From: Chitinophaga sp. LS1
GTDB lineage: Bacteria; Bacteroidota; Bacteroidia; Chitinophagales; Chitinophagaceae
Length of the DNA stretch: 64,000 nucleotides
Assembly: GCF_034274695.1 (NCBI RefSeq)
Contig: NZ_CP128362.1
Location: forward strand, 5,396,501-5,460,500
Direction: 5' to 3'
In this document: in pieces, positions 20,133 to 27,627 of the stretch
Position numbering within the stretch: the stretch's first letter is position 1
How the letters are laid out: the number at the start of each line of letters is the position of its first letter
Position numbers and translations under genes: made by a program
The notes under the pieces: generated by a model
The model's database searches: none
Told to the model about the DNA's origin: nothing
What the model saw: only the letters and a program-made list of their open reading frames with translations

Positions 20133-20744
20133 ATGGATAAACTTTTAGAAAAACTATTTGATATAAATAAAATTCCTACCAAATTCATTTTCGTTATTTG
20201 GTTCAGTTGCACTCTCATTTTATTCGTACCTGCGAAGCTATTGTTAAAACTAAACTTGACCGGCTTTCTAATAGAATATGGGAAATACATTGGAGTTACA
20301 TTCCTAATAACTACCGCACTACTGTTTATCACATTAATTAATTATTTTTTAGCGTTAAGAAATAAGAAACAGCAAAGCAGACGTATAGAACTGAGAATAC
20401 TTAAGGAAATAGCACGCTTGAACGTCCACGAACAGGCTGCGTTGAGAGAATTTTATATCCAAAGCAAGGATACTTTGGAAATGCCAATGCTCGATGATAC
20501 AATAATTGGGTTGCAGAATAAAGGAATCATTTATCAAGCGTCAAACGCGGGGCCGGTTTATGTGCATGGGACATTTTTCTCATATGCTATTACTGATTTT
20601 GCTCGTGAGAATTTAACATTTCAGATGTTGGAGCTTTCCGAAAATCCCAGTGAGGAAGATAAGAATAGAATATTCAATGCTAGGCCATACTGGGCTAAAG
20701 AGCAAAGTAGGATTGAGCAAAGAAGGAATTCCAGTTGGTTTTAA
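20133..20744 (+). CDS. SieB-like superinfection-exclusion family membrane protein
   Basis: A 203-residue protein with two N-terminal transmembrane segments (about residues 17-38 and 50-72) and a cytoplasmic C-terminal part. The opening (KIPTKFIFVIWFSCTLILFVPAKLL split by loops) and the downstream helical region ILKEIARLNVHEQAALREFY plus the winged-helix-like LDDTIIGLQNKGIIYQ resemble the SieB family. Phage P22 and Rac SieB block superinfecting phage. Whether this protein defends is inference. The gene is visibly AT-richer than its neighbours and sits in a repeat-bounded patch, suggesting acquisition by transfer. No phage structural genes are nearby. Confidence 0.65.
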   Translation: MDKLLEKLFDINKIPTKFIFVIWFSCTLILFVPAKLLLKLNLTGFLIEYGKYIGVTFLITTALLFITLINYFLALRNKKQQSRRIELRILKEIARLNVHEQAALREFYIQSKDTLEMPMLDDTIIGLQNKGIIYQASNAGPVYVHGTFFSYAITDFARENLTFQMLELSENPSEEDKNRIFNARPYWAKEQSRIEQRRNSSWF

Positions 20745-20795
20745 TAACAGGGATCAATTTCAAAAAACGTTCATTTATCCCCTTAATTTATAAAA

Positions 20796-21134
20796 ATGGA
20801 TGCGAAAAATATTTTCATAGCGTGTAATCACAATTTGAATAAAATTAACTGGGAAATAGTTGATGGTGGAAGTGAATGGCGATATATTGGTGTCGGTGTG
20901 GATTATCAAGTTGAAAAAGTGCGGCAGTTACTGAGAACGTATTTTAATAACCCTGAGTTGTACCTGGTCACTAATAGAAGTAATGCTTACACTATAAGCT
21001 TAGATAAGGTAGCTGAAACAATAGAACAGGTACTTGAGAGCAGTGATGTAATTGTAAGTGAAATCGATTTTACTACAATGGCGGTATTTAATAGAATAGG
21101 TGTCATGAAATTGGGTAGGCGAGATTTTGTGTAA
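20796..21134 (+). CDS. Hypothetical 112-residue protein paired with SieB-like gene
   Basis: No family recognised. The protein is soluble, without signal peptide or membrane segment, with alternating beta and helix (NIFIACNHNLNKINWEIVDGG, then LDKVAETIEQVLESSDVIVS). It lies 51 bases after the SieB-like gene in the same orientation, with the same leader motif before its ATG. It is AT-rich like its partner. An immunity or regulatory partner role is possible but only inferred from position. It could also be an independent cassette. Confidence 0.6.
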   Translation: MDAKNIFIACNHNLNKINWEIVDGGSEWRYIGVGVDYQVEKVRQLLRTYFNNPELYLVTNRSNAYTISLDKVAETIEQVLESSDVIVSEIDFTTMAVFNRIGVMKLGRRDFV

Positions 21135-21292
21135 AGGCTTAAAAAAACGTTGGGTTTTAGATACTAATTACCAGCGTTTTTGCAAGGTGAAGTATTAACT
21201 ATATTTTCAAATTTGTCAGCTGAAGTAGCGACTTTTACAAATAAAGGAAGGGGCGAAGTGCCCCTGCTTACTTCATTTGTAATGTCTGTGCC

Positions 21293-21748
21293 CTATGGAT
21301 ATTTCGTCTTCACCAAGGTAGCCACCACCTTATCTATCGGCAAATGCACTGCCTCCGCAGAAAAATCTTCCCAATCAATCCACCGGGCAGCTTCTACATC
21401 TGTCACACCTTCCGGTACTTCAAAATCAAATGGCTTTGTCAATAAAGGCGCTACAAATGGCGATAGTGGCGTGACAAGGTAATAAATAGAAATAATCTGT
21501 GTCTCATTGTCAAACGCAGAGATCTGGAAAAAGTCAGTCGTATACAAATGCTCTACCACAGCAACATCCTGATTCAACTCTTCTTTCCATTCCCTTACAA
21601 TACATTCCAGCGTTCCTTCGCCAAACTCCATCCCACCACCTGGAAACTTCGTAAAATAATTCCCCTTTATATATTCGTCACTAACCAGTACTTGTTTCTT
21701 GTCATTGATCATAATGCCATAAACCCGTACGTTGAACATAGCTGCCAT
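21293..21748 (-). CDS. NUDIX hydrolase
   Basis: The chosen ATG at 21748 gives 151 residues beginning MAAMFNVRVYGIMI. The frame stays open for another 100 codons upstream, but that extension runs through an 11-bp repeat and is Ser/Cys/Phe-rich junk. The NUDIX box is G-G-G-M-E-F-G-E-G-T-L-E-C-I-V-R-E-W-K-E followed by ELNQ: the metal-binding REWKEE core is intact, but the final glycine is Asn. Such enzymes hydrolyse nucleoside diphosphates linked to another moiety. The substrate is unknown. A start three codons later (21739) is equally plausible. Confidence 0.85.
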   Translation of the reverse strand: MAAMFNVRVYGIMINDKKQVLVSDEYIKGNYFTKFPGGGMEFGEGTLECIVREWKEELNQDVAVVEHLYTTDFFQISAFDNETQIISIYYLVTPLSPFVAPLLTKPFDFEVPEGVTDVEAARWIDWEDFSAEAVHLPIDKVVATLVKTKYP

Positions 21749-21905
21749 ATAAAAAATGTTGTGTAGGGCAAATGTAGGGTAAAAAAATAGTTTGTTTATA
21801 CAAATGGACCTCTCATGCAGGAAGGGTGTTCTGGAATTATTAGCAAGGATATATACCCTGGCTATAGCATAGCTTTGATATAGAATCGTTATCAAAATGT
21901 CACTA

Positions 21906-21946
21906 AAAGGGCACCTCATTTTCCTGGGGAAATTGAAGTGCCCTTT
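21906..21946 (-). terminator. Hairpin, probable terminator of the SDR gene
   Basis: Arms AAAGGGCACCTCATTTTCC and GGAAATTGAAGTGCCCTTT pair with two mismatches around a short loop, 115 bases past the SDR stop on the minus strand. The U-tract is weak. The rest of the 21749-22060 gap holds the NUDIX promoter region and the 11-bp repeats. Confidence 0.5.
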
Positions 21947-21980
21947 GGTGATATAATCTGACGGCATTGCACTGAAGCTA

Positions 21981-22053
21981 CATCGAAGAAGCATCGAAGA
22001 AGCATCGAAGAAGCATCGAAGAAGTATCGAAGAAGTATCGAAGAAGCATCGAC
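21981..22053. repeat. Tandem 11-bp repeat, about 6.5 copies
   Basis: The unit catcgaagaag begins at 21981, 21992, 22003, 22014, 22025, 22036 and 22047, with c-to-t changes in the fifth and sixth copies. The array ends 8 bases from the SDR stop codon. The period is not a multiple of three, so the long frames running through it are not credible coding sequence. Confidence 0.92.
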
Positions 22054-22060
22054 GCAACAC

Positions 22061-23077
22061 CTAAGGCTGCCCCCCACCACCAGCCGCTCCATACACCTGC
22101 CCCGTACTAAAACTCGCATCACTCGCCGCCAACTGCACAAAAATCGACCCTAATTCCGCCGGTTGCCCGGGTCTCCCCATCGGAGACTCCTCCCCAAACT
22201 TCTTCAACTTCTCCATCGTCTGCCCTCCACATACCTGCAGCGGTGTCCACACAGGCCCTGGTGCCACCCCATTCACCCTGATCCCTTTCTGCGCCAACTG
22301 CTTGGCCAGTGATTTCACAAAATTCATCGTTGCCGCCTTCGTTTGCGCATAATCATACAAATGAGGCGAGGGATCATACGCCTGCACAGAAGTTGTGGCA
22401 ATAATCACCGCCCCTGGCTGCAAATGCGGCAACGCTGCCTTTATAATCCAGAAAGGCGCATAAATATTCGTCTTGATCGTCCAGTCAAACTGCTCAGAAG
22501 AAATTTCGAGAATAGACTCATGAGACTGTTGTCTTGCCGCATTACTTACCAAAATATCCAATCCACCTAAAGCATGTACCGCATCTGCCACGAGTTTTTG
22601 GCAAAAGCCTTCCTCACGCAAATCACCGGGAATACCCACTCCTTTTCTAACTTCTTTTTTAATCAAAGCCAGCACCTCATCTGCATCCCGCTGCTCATCC
22701 GGCAGGTAATTGATCACTACATCCGCGCCTTCGCGCGCATACGCAATCGCTGCCGCACGTCCTATCCCGGAATCACCGCCTGTAATCAATGCTTTACGGC
22801 CTGCCAGTCTGCCACTTCCTTTATAAGATTCTTCCCCATGATCCGGTTTCGGTATCATTCTCGAAGCCAATGCCGGCCATGGCTGAGACTGCGGTTGAAA
22901 AGGAGGTTTAGGGTATTTATTGAGCGGATTTTCCAATCCGGCAGCATGATTATTCGCCACCGAAGGCGCTAAAGGCATGGAACCTGATCTGGAGATTACC
23001 GGGGTAATGGCCATAGCAGCAATGCTGGCGCCCAGTCCGGTTACAACCTGCCGGCGTGTGTAATTATTCTGACCCAT
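22061..23077 (-). CDS. SDR-family oxidoreductase with probable Tat signal
   Basis: A 338-residue short-chain dehydrogenase of the YghA-like extended type. The N-terminus (NNYTRRQVVTGLGASIAAMA) carries a twin-arginine motif followed by a moderately hydrophobic segment, so Tat export is likely. About 65 residues of proline-rich linker follow. The Rossmann motif TGGDSGIG, the NAA motif (SNAAR), a catalytic Ser in TTSVQAY and YDYAQTK (Tyr and Lys) are all present. It reduces or oxidises small carbonyl/alcohol substrates with NAD(P). A cofactor-bound export route through Tat would make sense. The C-terminus is GGGGQP. Confidence 0.88.
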   Translation of the reverse strand: MGQNNYTRRQVVTGLGASIAAMAITPVISRSGSMPLAPSVANNHAAGLENPLNKYPKPPFQPQSQPWPALASRMIPKPDHGEESYKGSGRLAGRKALITGGDSGIGRAAAIAYAREGADVVINYLPDEQRDADEVLALIKKEVRKGVGIPGDLREEGFCQKLVADAVHALGGLDILVSNAARQQSHESILEISSEQFDWTIKTNIYAPFWIIKAALPHLQPGAVIIATTSVQAYDPSPHLYDYAQTKAATMNFVKSLAKQLAQKGIRVNGVAPGPVWTPLQVCGGQTMEKLKKFGEESPMGRPGQPAELGSIFVQLAASDASFSTGQVYGAAGGGGQP

Positions 23078-23148
23078 ATGGCTAAATTTTACAAATCAGG
23101 AACAACCCCGATGCCAAACCCATAAACAATTGATCCATATGGCATTAT

Positions 23149-23181
23149 AAAAAAGGCCGCAGAGGATACCCCTGCGGCCTT
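23149..23181 (-). terminator. Hairpin terminator after corA
   Basis: A ten-base stem AAGGCCGCAG / CTGCGGCCTT with an A-run on the left that is the U-tract for the minus-strand corA gene, 20 bases past its stop. Confidence 0.88.
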
Positions 23182-23201
23182 CTATACACATATTATGGCA
23201 C

Positions 23202-24140
23202 CTAAAACCATTTCTTCTTCATAAAGTACCAACTTATGATTACTGAAATAATAATCGAAATCATCACCGGTATATAAAACGCATGTGCATTCCGCTGAAA
23301 CGGAATATCCACATTCATCCCATAAATACTCGCTACCAGCATAGGAAACGTAAGCACGATCGTAATCGAAGTCAGCCGCTTCATTACAATATTCAGGTTA
23401 TTCGAAATGATACTTGCAAATGCATCCATAGAACTACCCATGATATTCGTATATACATTCGCCATTTCAAGGGCCTGTGAAGTATCTACGATCAGGTCAT
23501 GAAGGAACTCCTTCTCATCTTCATTCAACCCGAGAATGTTGGTTCGCTCGAGTTTCATGAGCAACAACTCATTACTCCGCAGTGCCGTTACAAAGTACAC
23601 TAGACTCTTCTGGATCCGCATGATGTACAGCAGTTCCTCATTTCGGTTACTGTCGTAGAGTTTCTGTTCCAATACATTTCTGCGTTGGTTAATCTCTTTC
23701 AGGTAGTCGAGGAAGTTCATCACCACTTTCTCAAAGATCTTCAGCACCATCATATTCCGCTTTTCAGGATGACGGTTATGGAAGGTGTTGAGGAACTTAT
23801 TGATGGCAGCGTTGTCGAAAGAATTGACTGTCAGGATCTGGTTATGCGTCAGAATGATCACAATAGGAATCGTGATATAATAAGCATCGCTTTCATTGAA
23901 AGAATTGTTCTCCGTCGGGGTTTTGATAACGATGAGTTTCACATTATCCTCTATCTCATAGCGGGACCTTTCATCAATATCCAGGGAGTCGGTGAGGAAG
24001 TCGAGCGGGATATCCAGCTCTTCAGAGAGTTGTTCAAACTCGGCCTGCTTTAAGGGAGGGGTAATATTCACCCATACTCCATTTTCAGGGGTTTTAATCT
24101 CAACCGTCCGTGCGTCTATATTTTTGAAGTATTGGATCAT
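23202..24140 (-). CDS. corA: CorA-family magnesium/cobalt channel
   Basis: A 312-residue CorA-type divalent cation channel. The long N-terminal cytoplasmic domain is rich in helix. The C-terminus has two transmembrane helices, the first ending in the signature YGMNVDIPF (GMN selectivity loop) and the second ending in a basic tail (WYFMKKKWF). The family forms inner-membrane homopentamers that let Mg2+ in down its gradient, gated by cytoplasmic Mg2+. It is monocistronic with its own hairpin terminator. Confidence 0.95.
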   Translation of the reverse strand: MIQYFKNIDARTVEIKTPENGVWVNITPPLKQAEFEQLSEELDIPLDFLTDSLDIDERSRYEIEDNVKLIVIKTPTENNSFNESDAYYITIPIVIILTHNQILTVNSFDNAAINKFLNTFHNRHPEKRNMMVLKIFEKVVMNFLDYLKEINQRRNVLEQKLYDSNRNEELLYIMRIQKSLVYFVTALRSNELLLMKLERTNILGLNEDEKEFLHDLIVDTSQALEMANVYTNIMGSSMDAFASIISNNLNIVMKRLTSITIVLTFPMLVASIYGMNVDIPFQRNAHAFYIPVMISIIISVIISWYFMKKKWF

Positions 24141-24188
24141 CCGGGCGCAAAGGTAGAATAATTAGTAAGAAAGCATATTGCTTAATTA

Positions 24189-25250
24189 TTAATTAACAGC
24201 GTGCTCTGCCAGCCGGGCGGTTTTGTGGCGGGTCAAAAATCGCGGGTAGCGGATTTTGCGGGCGGGTATGGACGGTGGGTTTATTTGTGGGAGGGTGGTG
24301 GTTTCTTTTAGAATAGCGGATAGCGGAACGGTACATTCAGCGATGGTGAACGGCTTTTCTGCTAAAAAGGACGTGAGCGGAAGGCTGTTTTCAGGTATTG
24401 AAGTTGCTACGGCAAACGAAGCTTGCGGTCCCTTGCCTCCGGATATTGCAGTCTCCTCCAAAATCGCCGGCAGCGAAACCATACATTCATTCAAGCTCAA
24501 CGTACTCTCCTTTAGCATTGCCACTGTAGACCCTGTCAAACTCACCGTATCCTCCTTCAACATCGCCACTGCAGACCCTGTCAAACTCACCGTATCCTCC
24601 TTCAACATTGCCACTGTTGCCCCTGTCAAACTCACAGTATCCTCCTTCAACATCGCCACTGTAGACCCTGTCAAACTCACCGTATCCTCCTTCAACATTG
24701 CCACTGTAGACCCTGTCAAACTCACCGTATCCTCCTTCAACATCGCCACTGTAGACCCTGTCAAACTCACCGTATCCTCCTTCAACATTGCCACTGTTGC
24801 CCCTGTCAAACTCACCATATCCTCCTTCAACATTGCCACTGTAGACCCTGTCAAACTCACCATATCCTCCTTTAACAATGAAGGTCGTAACTCCTCTTCA
24901 AACATCCACGGCACCAACACCGTACATCCAGATATCCCGCTTACAGGACGTAACACCCTCTCCCTCAAAGCCGCAGGCATCAACACAACACACCCAGCCA
25001 CTTCCTTCTTCAAAAACGAAGGCAGCAGCACCGCACATCCTGATATTTCACCCACCCGGTATAACGACCGCTTTTCCAATACAGAAGGCAACAGCACACT
25101 ACACCCGGCTATCTCACATAGTCGAATCATTGATTGTTCTTTCAAAAACAAAGGTAAAAGCACCGTACAACCAGCTACTTTATTTAGCCGGTATATCGAT
25201 CTCTCCTTCAAATACAAGGGTAGCAGGACCACACAACCAGATGTCTTCAT
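24189..25250 (-). CDS. Doubtful repeat ORF downstream of and overlapping dapF
   Basis: An open frame of 353 codons from the first ATG, which lies inside the dapF 3' end in another frame (71-base overlap). The product is repetitive: five or six degenerate 22-residue units of the form GCxVLLPxxLKE, then eight units of TVAMLKEDTVSLTGS, then a shorter tail. There is no signal peptide, membrane segment or known domain. Because the repeats appear to derive from dapF 3' DNA and the opposite strand is also open, the frame may simply be a by-product of the repeats. All unit lengths being multiples of three keeps it open. Treat as unproven. Confidence 0.25.
   Translation of the reverse strand: MKTSGCVVLLPLYLKERSIYRLNKVAGCTVLLPLFLKEQSMIRLCEIAGCSVLLPSVLEKRSLYRVGEISGCAVLLPSFLKKEVAGCVVLMPAALRERVLRPVSGISGCTVLVPWMFEEELRPSLLKEDMVSLTGSTVAMLKEDMVSLTGATVAMLKEDTVSLTGSTVAMLKEDTVSLTGSTVAMLKEDTVSLTGSTVAMLKEDTVSLTGATVAMLKEDTVSLTGSAVAMLKEDTVSLTGSTVAMLKESTLSLNECMVSLPAILEETAISGGKGPQASFAVATSIPENSLPLTSFLAEKPFTIAECTVPLSAILKETTTLPQINPPSIPARKIRYPRFLTRHKTARLAEHAVN
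24517..24876. repeat. Tandem 45-bp repeat, eight copies
   Basis: The landmark ccctgtcaaactca begins at 24531, 24576, 24621, 24666, 24711, 24756, 24801 and 24846, an exact 45-bp period. Copies differ at only a few sites (for example gtagac versus gttgcc, and ccgtat versus ccatat), so amplification is recent. Both strands stay open through the array. Confidence 0.97.
24880..25250. repeat. Degenerate 66-bp repeats resembling the dapF 3' end
   Basis: Read on the minus strand, the last 60 or so bases of dapF (ctggttgtgtggtcctgcta and onward, coding WLCGPATLVFEG) are followed by successive diverged copies of the same pattern (ggttgtacggtgcttttacc, gggtgtagtgtgctgttgcc, ggatgtgcggtgctgctgcc, gggtgtgttgtgttgatgcc, ggatgtacggtgttggtgcc). 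Spacing is about 66 bp, with one shortened 45-bp unit. That short unit resembles the unit of the neighbouring homogeneous 45-bp array. Confidence 0.75.
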
Positions 25251-25971
25251 AAGCTCGTTCGCCGGTTTTGGTAAAACGTACTTCCAGTCCACCGCCAAGG
25301 GTCTGAACAGGAACGGTATAAGTCTTCTCTTCCGTGCCGGAAGTCATCAGTGCAGCAGCAGTAACGCCTGTTCCGCACGAGTAGGTTTCATCTTCCACGC
25401 CTCTTTCATAGGTACGAACAAAGATGCCATTATCAGTAGGCTGAACAAAATTTACATTCGTACCCACTGCCTTAAAACGCTCATTATAGCGGATCTGTCT
25501 GCCTTCTTCATATACATCAAGGGCTTTCACATTCTCCACGAACTTTACAAAGTGTGGCGAACCGGTATTCAGGTAAAAATAGAGATTGCCCACTTCTACG
25601 CCATTCACATCCTGCATTTTCAGGTTTACCCAATCAGTACCTTTCATGGTCGCTTCGTGCGGACCATCAATGGCGATAAACTTCAGCACCTCGCTATTCA
25701 ATCCCATTTTGCGGGCAAAAGCCACCAGACAACGGCCTCCATTACCACACATACTACTTTCCCGGCCGTCAGCATTGTAATATTTCATACCAAAGTCATA
25801 GCCTTCCTGCCTGTTCAATAGCATCAACCCATCTGCACCGATGCCAAAGCGGCGGTCACAGAGAAAATGCACCTGTTCTTCAGTGAGAAAATCATATTGG
25901 CCGTTGCGATTGTCCATAATGACGAAGTCATTGCCGGTCCCCTGGTATTTGTAAAAATGTATTGCTGACAT
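25180..25971 (-). CDS. dapF: Diaminopimelate epimerase
   Basis: 263 residues. It isomerises LL- to meso-diaminopimelate for lysine and peptidoglycan synthesis in the cytoplasm, without cofactor. Both catalytic cysteines are in place: MCGNGGRC in the N-terminal half and SCGTGVTAAA in the C-terminal half. The opening HFYKYQGTGNDFVIMDNR is the family signature. The protein ends normally (GEIDIPAK), so the coding sequence is intact although its terminal DNA is the apparent source of the repeats that follow. No operon partner. Confidence 0.96.
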   Translation of the reverse strand: MSAIHFYKYQGTGNDFVIMDNRNGQYDFLTEEQVHFLCDRRFGIGADGLMLLNRQEGYDFGMKYYNADGRESSMCGNGGRCLVAFARKMGLNSEVLKFIAIDGPHEATMKGTDWVNLKMQDVNGVEVGNLYFYLNTGSPHFVKFVENVKALDVYEEGRQIRYNERFKAVGTNVNFVQPTDNGIFVRTYERGVEDETYSCGTGVTAAALMTSGTEEKTYTVPVQTLGGGLEVRFTKTGERAYEDIWLCGPATLVFEGEIDIPAK

Positions 25972-26092
25972 AATAAAGCAAATGTAATCATATTGAAGAT
26001 ATTATACAACCGTCTGGAAAGCACAGGTATAGGAATACACTCTTGATTCATGTCTACATTCGGTGGTTGTACAAAATTGTACAACAGAACTA

Positions 26093-26131
26093 AATATTTA
26101 AAAACCAGGGAAATAAGACTATTCCCCTGGT
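26093..26131 (-). terminator. Hairpin terminator downstream of marR
   Basis: Arms ACCAGGGAAATA (26104-26115) and TATTCCCCTGGT (26120-26131) with one mismatch and a 4-base loop. The A/T-rich left flank gives a U-rich tail on the minus strand, about 100 bases past the MarR stop. Confidence 0.65.
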
Positions 26132-26200
26132 CATATTTATACCTACAACTGTTACACTAGTGTTCCTAGCTAACAAAGCTTTTTAGTGGTGATTTAAACC

Positions 26201-26214
26201 GTTAAATATTTAAC
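26201..26214. promoter_or_regulatory. Perfect 14-bp palindrome, candidate MarR operator
   Basis: GTTAAATATTTAAC is a perfect palindrome lying 20 bases after the MarR stop codon. It nearly matches the site in front of the gene at 26702, which supports recognition by a dimeric regulator. Confidence 0.5.
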
Positions 26215-26234
26215 TATATGGGGCAAAAAAAGCA

Positions 26235-26675
26235 TTACCCTTCCTGTAATGTTTTTATAATCGTCTGAAAAATGCCAGTCGCTTTCGTCAGATCGTCTTT
26301 TGATACATTTCGTACTGCATCTGCCATCAATTCATTCAGCAATGGTTCCACAATACTGCGCATTTTTTTGCCTTCAGCTGTAAGGACGATGATCTTATTT
26401 CTGCGATCGGCGATGTCTTCCCTGCGTTCCAACAATCCTCTTTTAGTCATATTATCCAGCAGGTACACAATACTTACTTTGTCTTTGAAAATAGCGTCCG
26501 CGATCTCTTGTTGTTTCACGCCGTCTTTTTTCCAAAGTACGCGCATGACCTGCAGCATCTCAGTGGTAAGTGGAATATTATGTTCCTTGAAAGAGGCACG
26601 TATCCGCGCTTTGAAAGCCCCCTTTAATATCCCGAGTGAATCCGTAAAATCTGAAAACGTCTGGTTTTTAGTCAT
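26235..26675 (-). CDS. MarR-family transcriptional regulator
   Basis: 146 residues with the MarR winged-helix layout: helical dimerisation ends and a central wHTH (VKQQEIADAIFKDKVSIVYLL for helices 3-4, then MTKRGLLERREDIADRRNKIIVLTAEGKK for the wing, with its conserved D-x-R). MarR dimers bind short palindromes and are released by phenolic or oxidant ligands. Two nearly identical 14-bp palindromes flank the gene, one covering the presumed promoter, so autoregulation and control of the divergent TlpA-like gene are likely. The ligand is unknown. Confidence 0.92.
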   Translation of the reverse strand: MTKNQTFSDFTDSLGILKGAFKARIRASFKEHNIPLTTEMLQVMRVLWKKDGVKQQEIADAIFKDKVSIVYLLDNMTKRGLLERREDIADRRNKIIVLTAEGKKMRSIVEPLLNELMADAVRNVSKDDLTKATGIFQTIIKTLQEG

Positions 26676-26701
26676 GCGGGGGCTAAGTTAAGGTTTTAAT
26701 G

Positions 26702-26715
26702 GTTAAATGTTTAAC
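26702..26715. promoter_or_regulatory. Near-palindromic operator candidate in the marR/tlpA intergenic region
   Basis: GTTAAATGTTTAAC differs from the perfect palindrome at 26201 only in its centre. It lies 27 bases upstream of the MarR ATG and about 90 bases upstream of the divergent thioredoxin-like gene, a suitable place to repress both. Confidence 0.55.
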
Positions 26716-26806
26716 TTGTTTTTTAGAGAATTACAGCCAGGGCGATCATGCAGAAGAATTGATTTATACCAATTGCAGGATGGCAGATATTCTGTAACTT
26801 AACATC

Positions 26807-27268
26807 ATGTCTTTACTACCCGTTTTGTTTTACCTGACCTTCGCTGTCGGCACCGTACAACCCGATGTTGTTTTCAAAGATGAAAATAACAAAGAAATAT
26901 CCCTGAATGCCCTCAAAGGCAAAGTCGTTTTTATCAACTTCTGGGCTACCTGGTGCGGACCTTGCAAACAGGAGCTGCCCTCTATTCATAAGCTGAAACA
27001 GGCATTCAGAGATAATAATAAAATTGTGTTCCTCTTTGTAGACGTAGATGGTGATCTGGGTAAATCAAAAGCTTTTATGAAAAAGCATAAATATGACCTG
27101 CCGGTGTTTGCGCCTAAAAGTCCGATACCTTCCAACTTCCTGGGAAATGCAGTGCCCACCACAGTGATCATTGACAAGAAGGGGCGAATGGTTGGCCATA
27201 TTGAAGGAAGTATGGATTATTCAACCAAAGAGGTGATAAAAGGATTGAAAGATCTGACTGATTCGTAA
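26807..27268 (+). CDS. TlpA-like thioredoxin-fold protein, exported
   Basis: 153 residues. The N-terminus (MSLLPVLFYLTFAVGTVQ) is a short signal peptide, so the protein should act in the periplasm. The TlpA/ResA pattern is clear: NALKGKVVFINFWATWCGPC, then the insert with KIVFLFVDVDGD, and the cis-Pro AVPTTVIIDKKGRMVGHIEG. The CGPC cysteines are intact, so thiol-disulfide exchange or cytochrome c maturation-type reduction is plausible. It is divergent from the MarR gene and may be under its control through the shared operator. Confidence 0.9.
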   Translation: MSLLPVLFYLTFAVGTVQPDVVFKDENNKEISLNALKGKVVFINFWATWCGPCKQELPSIHKLKQAFRDNNKIVFLFVDVDGDLGKSKAFMKKHKYDLPVFAPKSPIPSNFLGNAVPTTVIIDKKGRMVGHIEGSMDYSTKEVIKGLKDLTDS

Positions 27269-27333
27269 ATTCTTCCTATCGGTAGTGAGGGTACCTGGTA
27301 CACCTTCAATATATCTCCGGCTATCATTACCTG

Positions 27334-27627
27334 TTGGCGGTTGGAAGCGAAAGCTTCGCCAGGCATAAGATGATTGATATGGGGAAGGAGCAGGTGTTCT
27401 ATATGGAGAAGTCGATCAGTGAGGTGGCATATGGAATGATCGCTGCAATCTATCATAAAGCTGTTCCTGCTGCAGATGCGACCTCCCGCAGGCGGGGAAT
27501 TTCCGAAGCCTTTAAACGGCTTTTATTGCTTTATTTCAGAGAAATGAAAAGCGCTGGCGAATATGCGGCTAAATTAAACATGACCCATTCATCCCTTACT
27601 GGCCCCATGCAGTGCAGATATTCCTGA
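27334..27627 (+). pseudogene. Remnant of an AraC-type regulator
   Basis: The frame (97 codons) lacks a proper N-terminal domain. It contains RRRGISEAFKRLLLLYFREMKSAGEYAAKLNMTHSSLTG, here quoted in two halves: the interdomain helix, and the first helix of an AraC HTH (EYAAKLNMTHSSL). It breaks off before the second HTH. Sequence after the stop also carries in-frame stops. Identification rests on this short stretch, so it is tentative. A chance ORF is the alternative. Confidence 0.35.

Larger units (their letters stand above)
20097..21157. repeat. Three copies of a short motif (aaaaaacgtt) bounding two small genes
   Basis: The motif is tttcaaaaaacgttgg at 20097, tttcaaaaaacgttca at 20758 and ttaaaaaaacgttggg at 21139. 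In the first two copies the gene ATG starts 26 or 27 bases after the central CGTT. The third copy lies after the stop of the second gene, where no ATG follows at that spacing. The layout is motif-gene-motif-gene-motif. Confidence 0.6.

Noticed and set aside
20097..21157. Integron cassettes
   Set aside because: Two of three motif copies fit the GTTRRRY core, but the stretch before each is too short for an attC site, no paired R''/L'' boxes were found and no integrase gene is in the window.
21180..21482. A plus-strand TTG-started frame after the third motif copy
   Set aside because: Mostly antisense to the NUDIX gene and has no ATG. It does not continue the motif-gene pattern.
19656..22053. 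CRISPR array
   Set aside because: The repeats are contiguous without unique spacers and no cas gene is present.
21749..22060. N-terminal extension of the NUDIX frame
   Set aside because: The extra 100 residues run through the 11-bp repeat and read as Ser/Leu/Cys/Phe-rich nonsense. The NUDIX fold begins at the ATG at 21748.
24256..25821. A 521-codon plus-strand frame over the 45-bp repeats and antisense to dapF
   Set aside because: Its last 640 bases are antisense to the intact dapF gene and the rest is repeat DNA. The openness follows from the repeat period and the codon bias of dapF.
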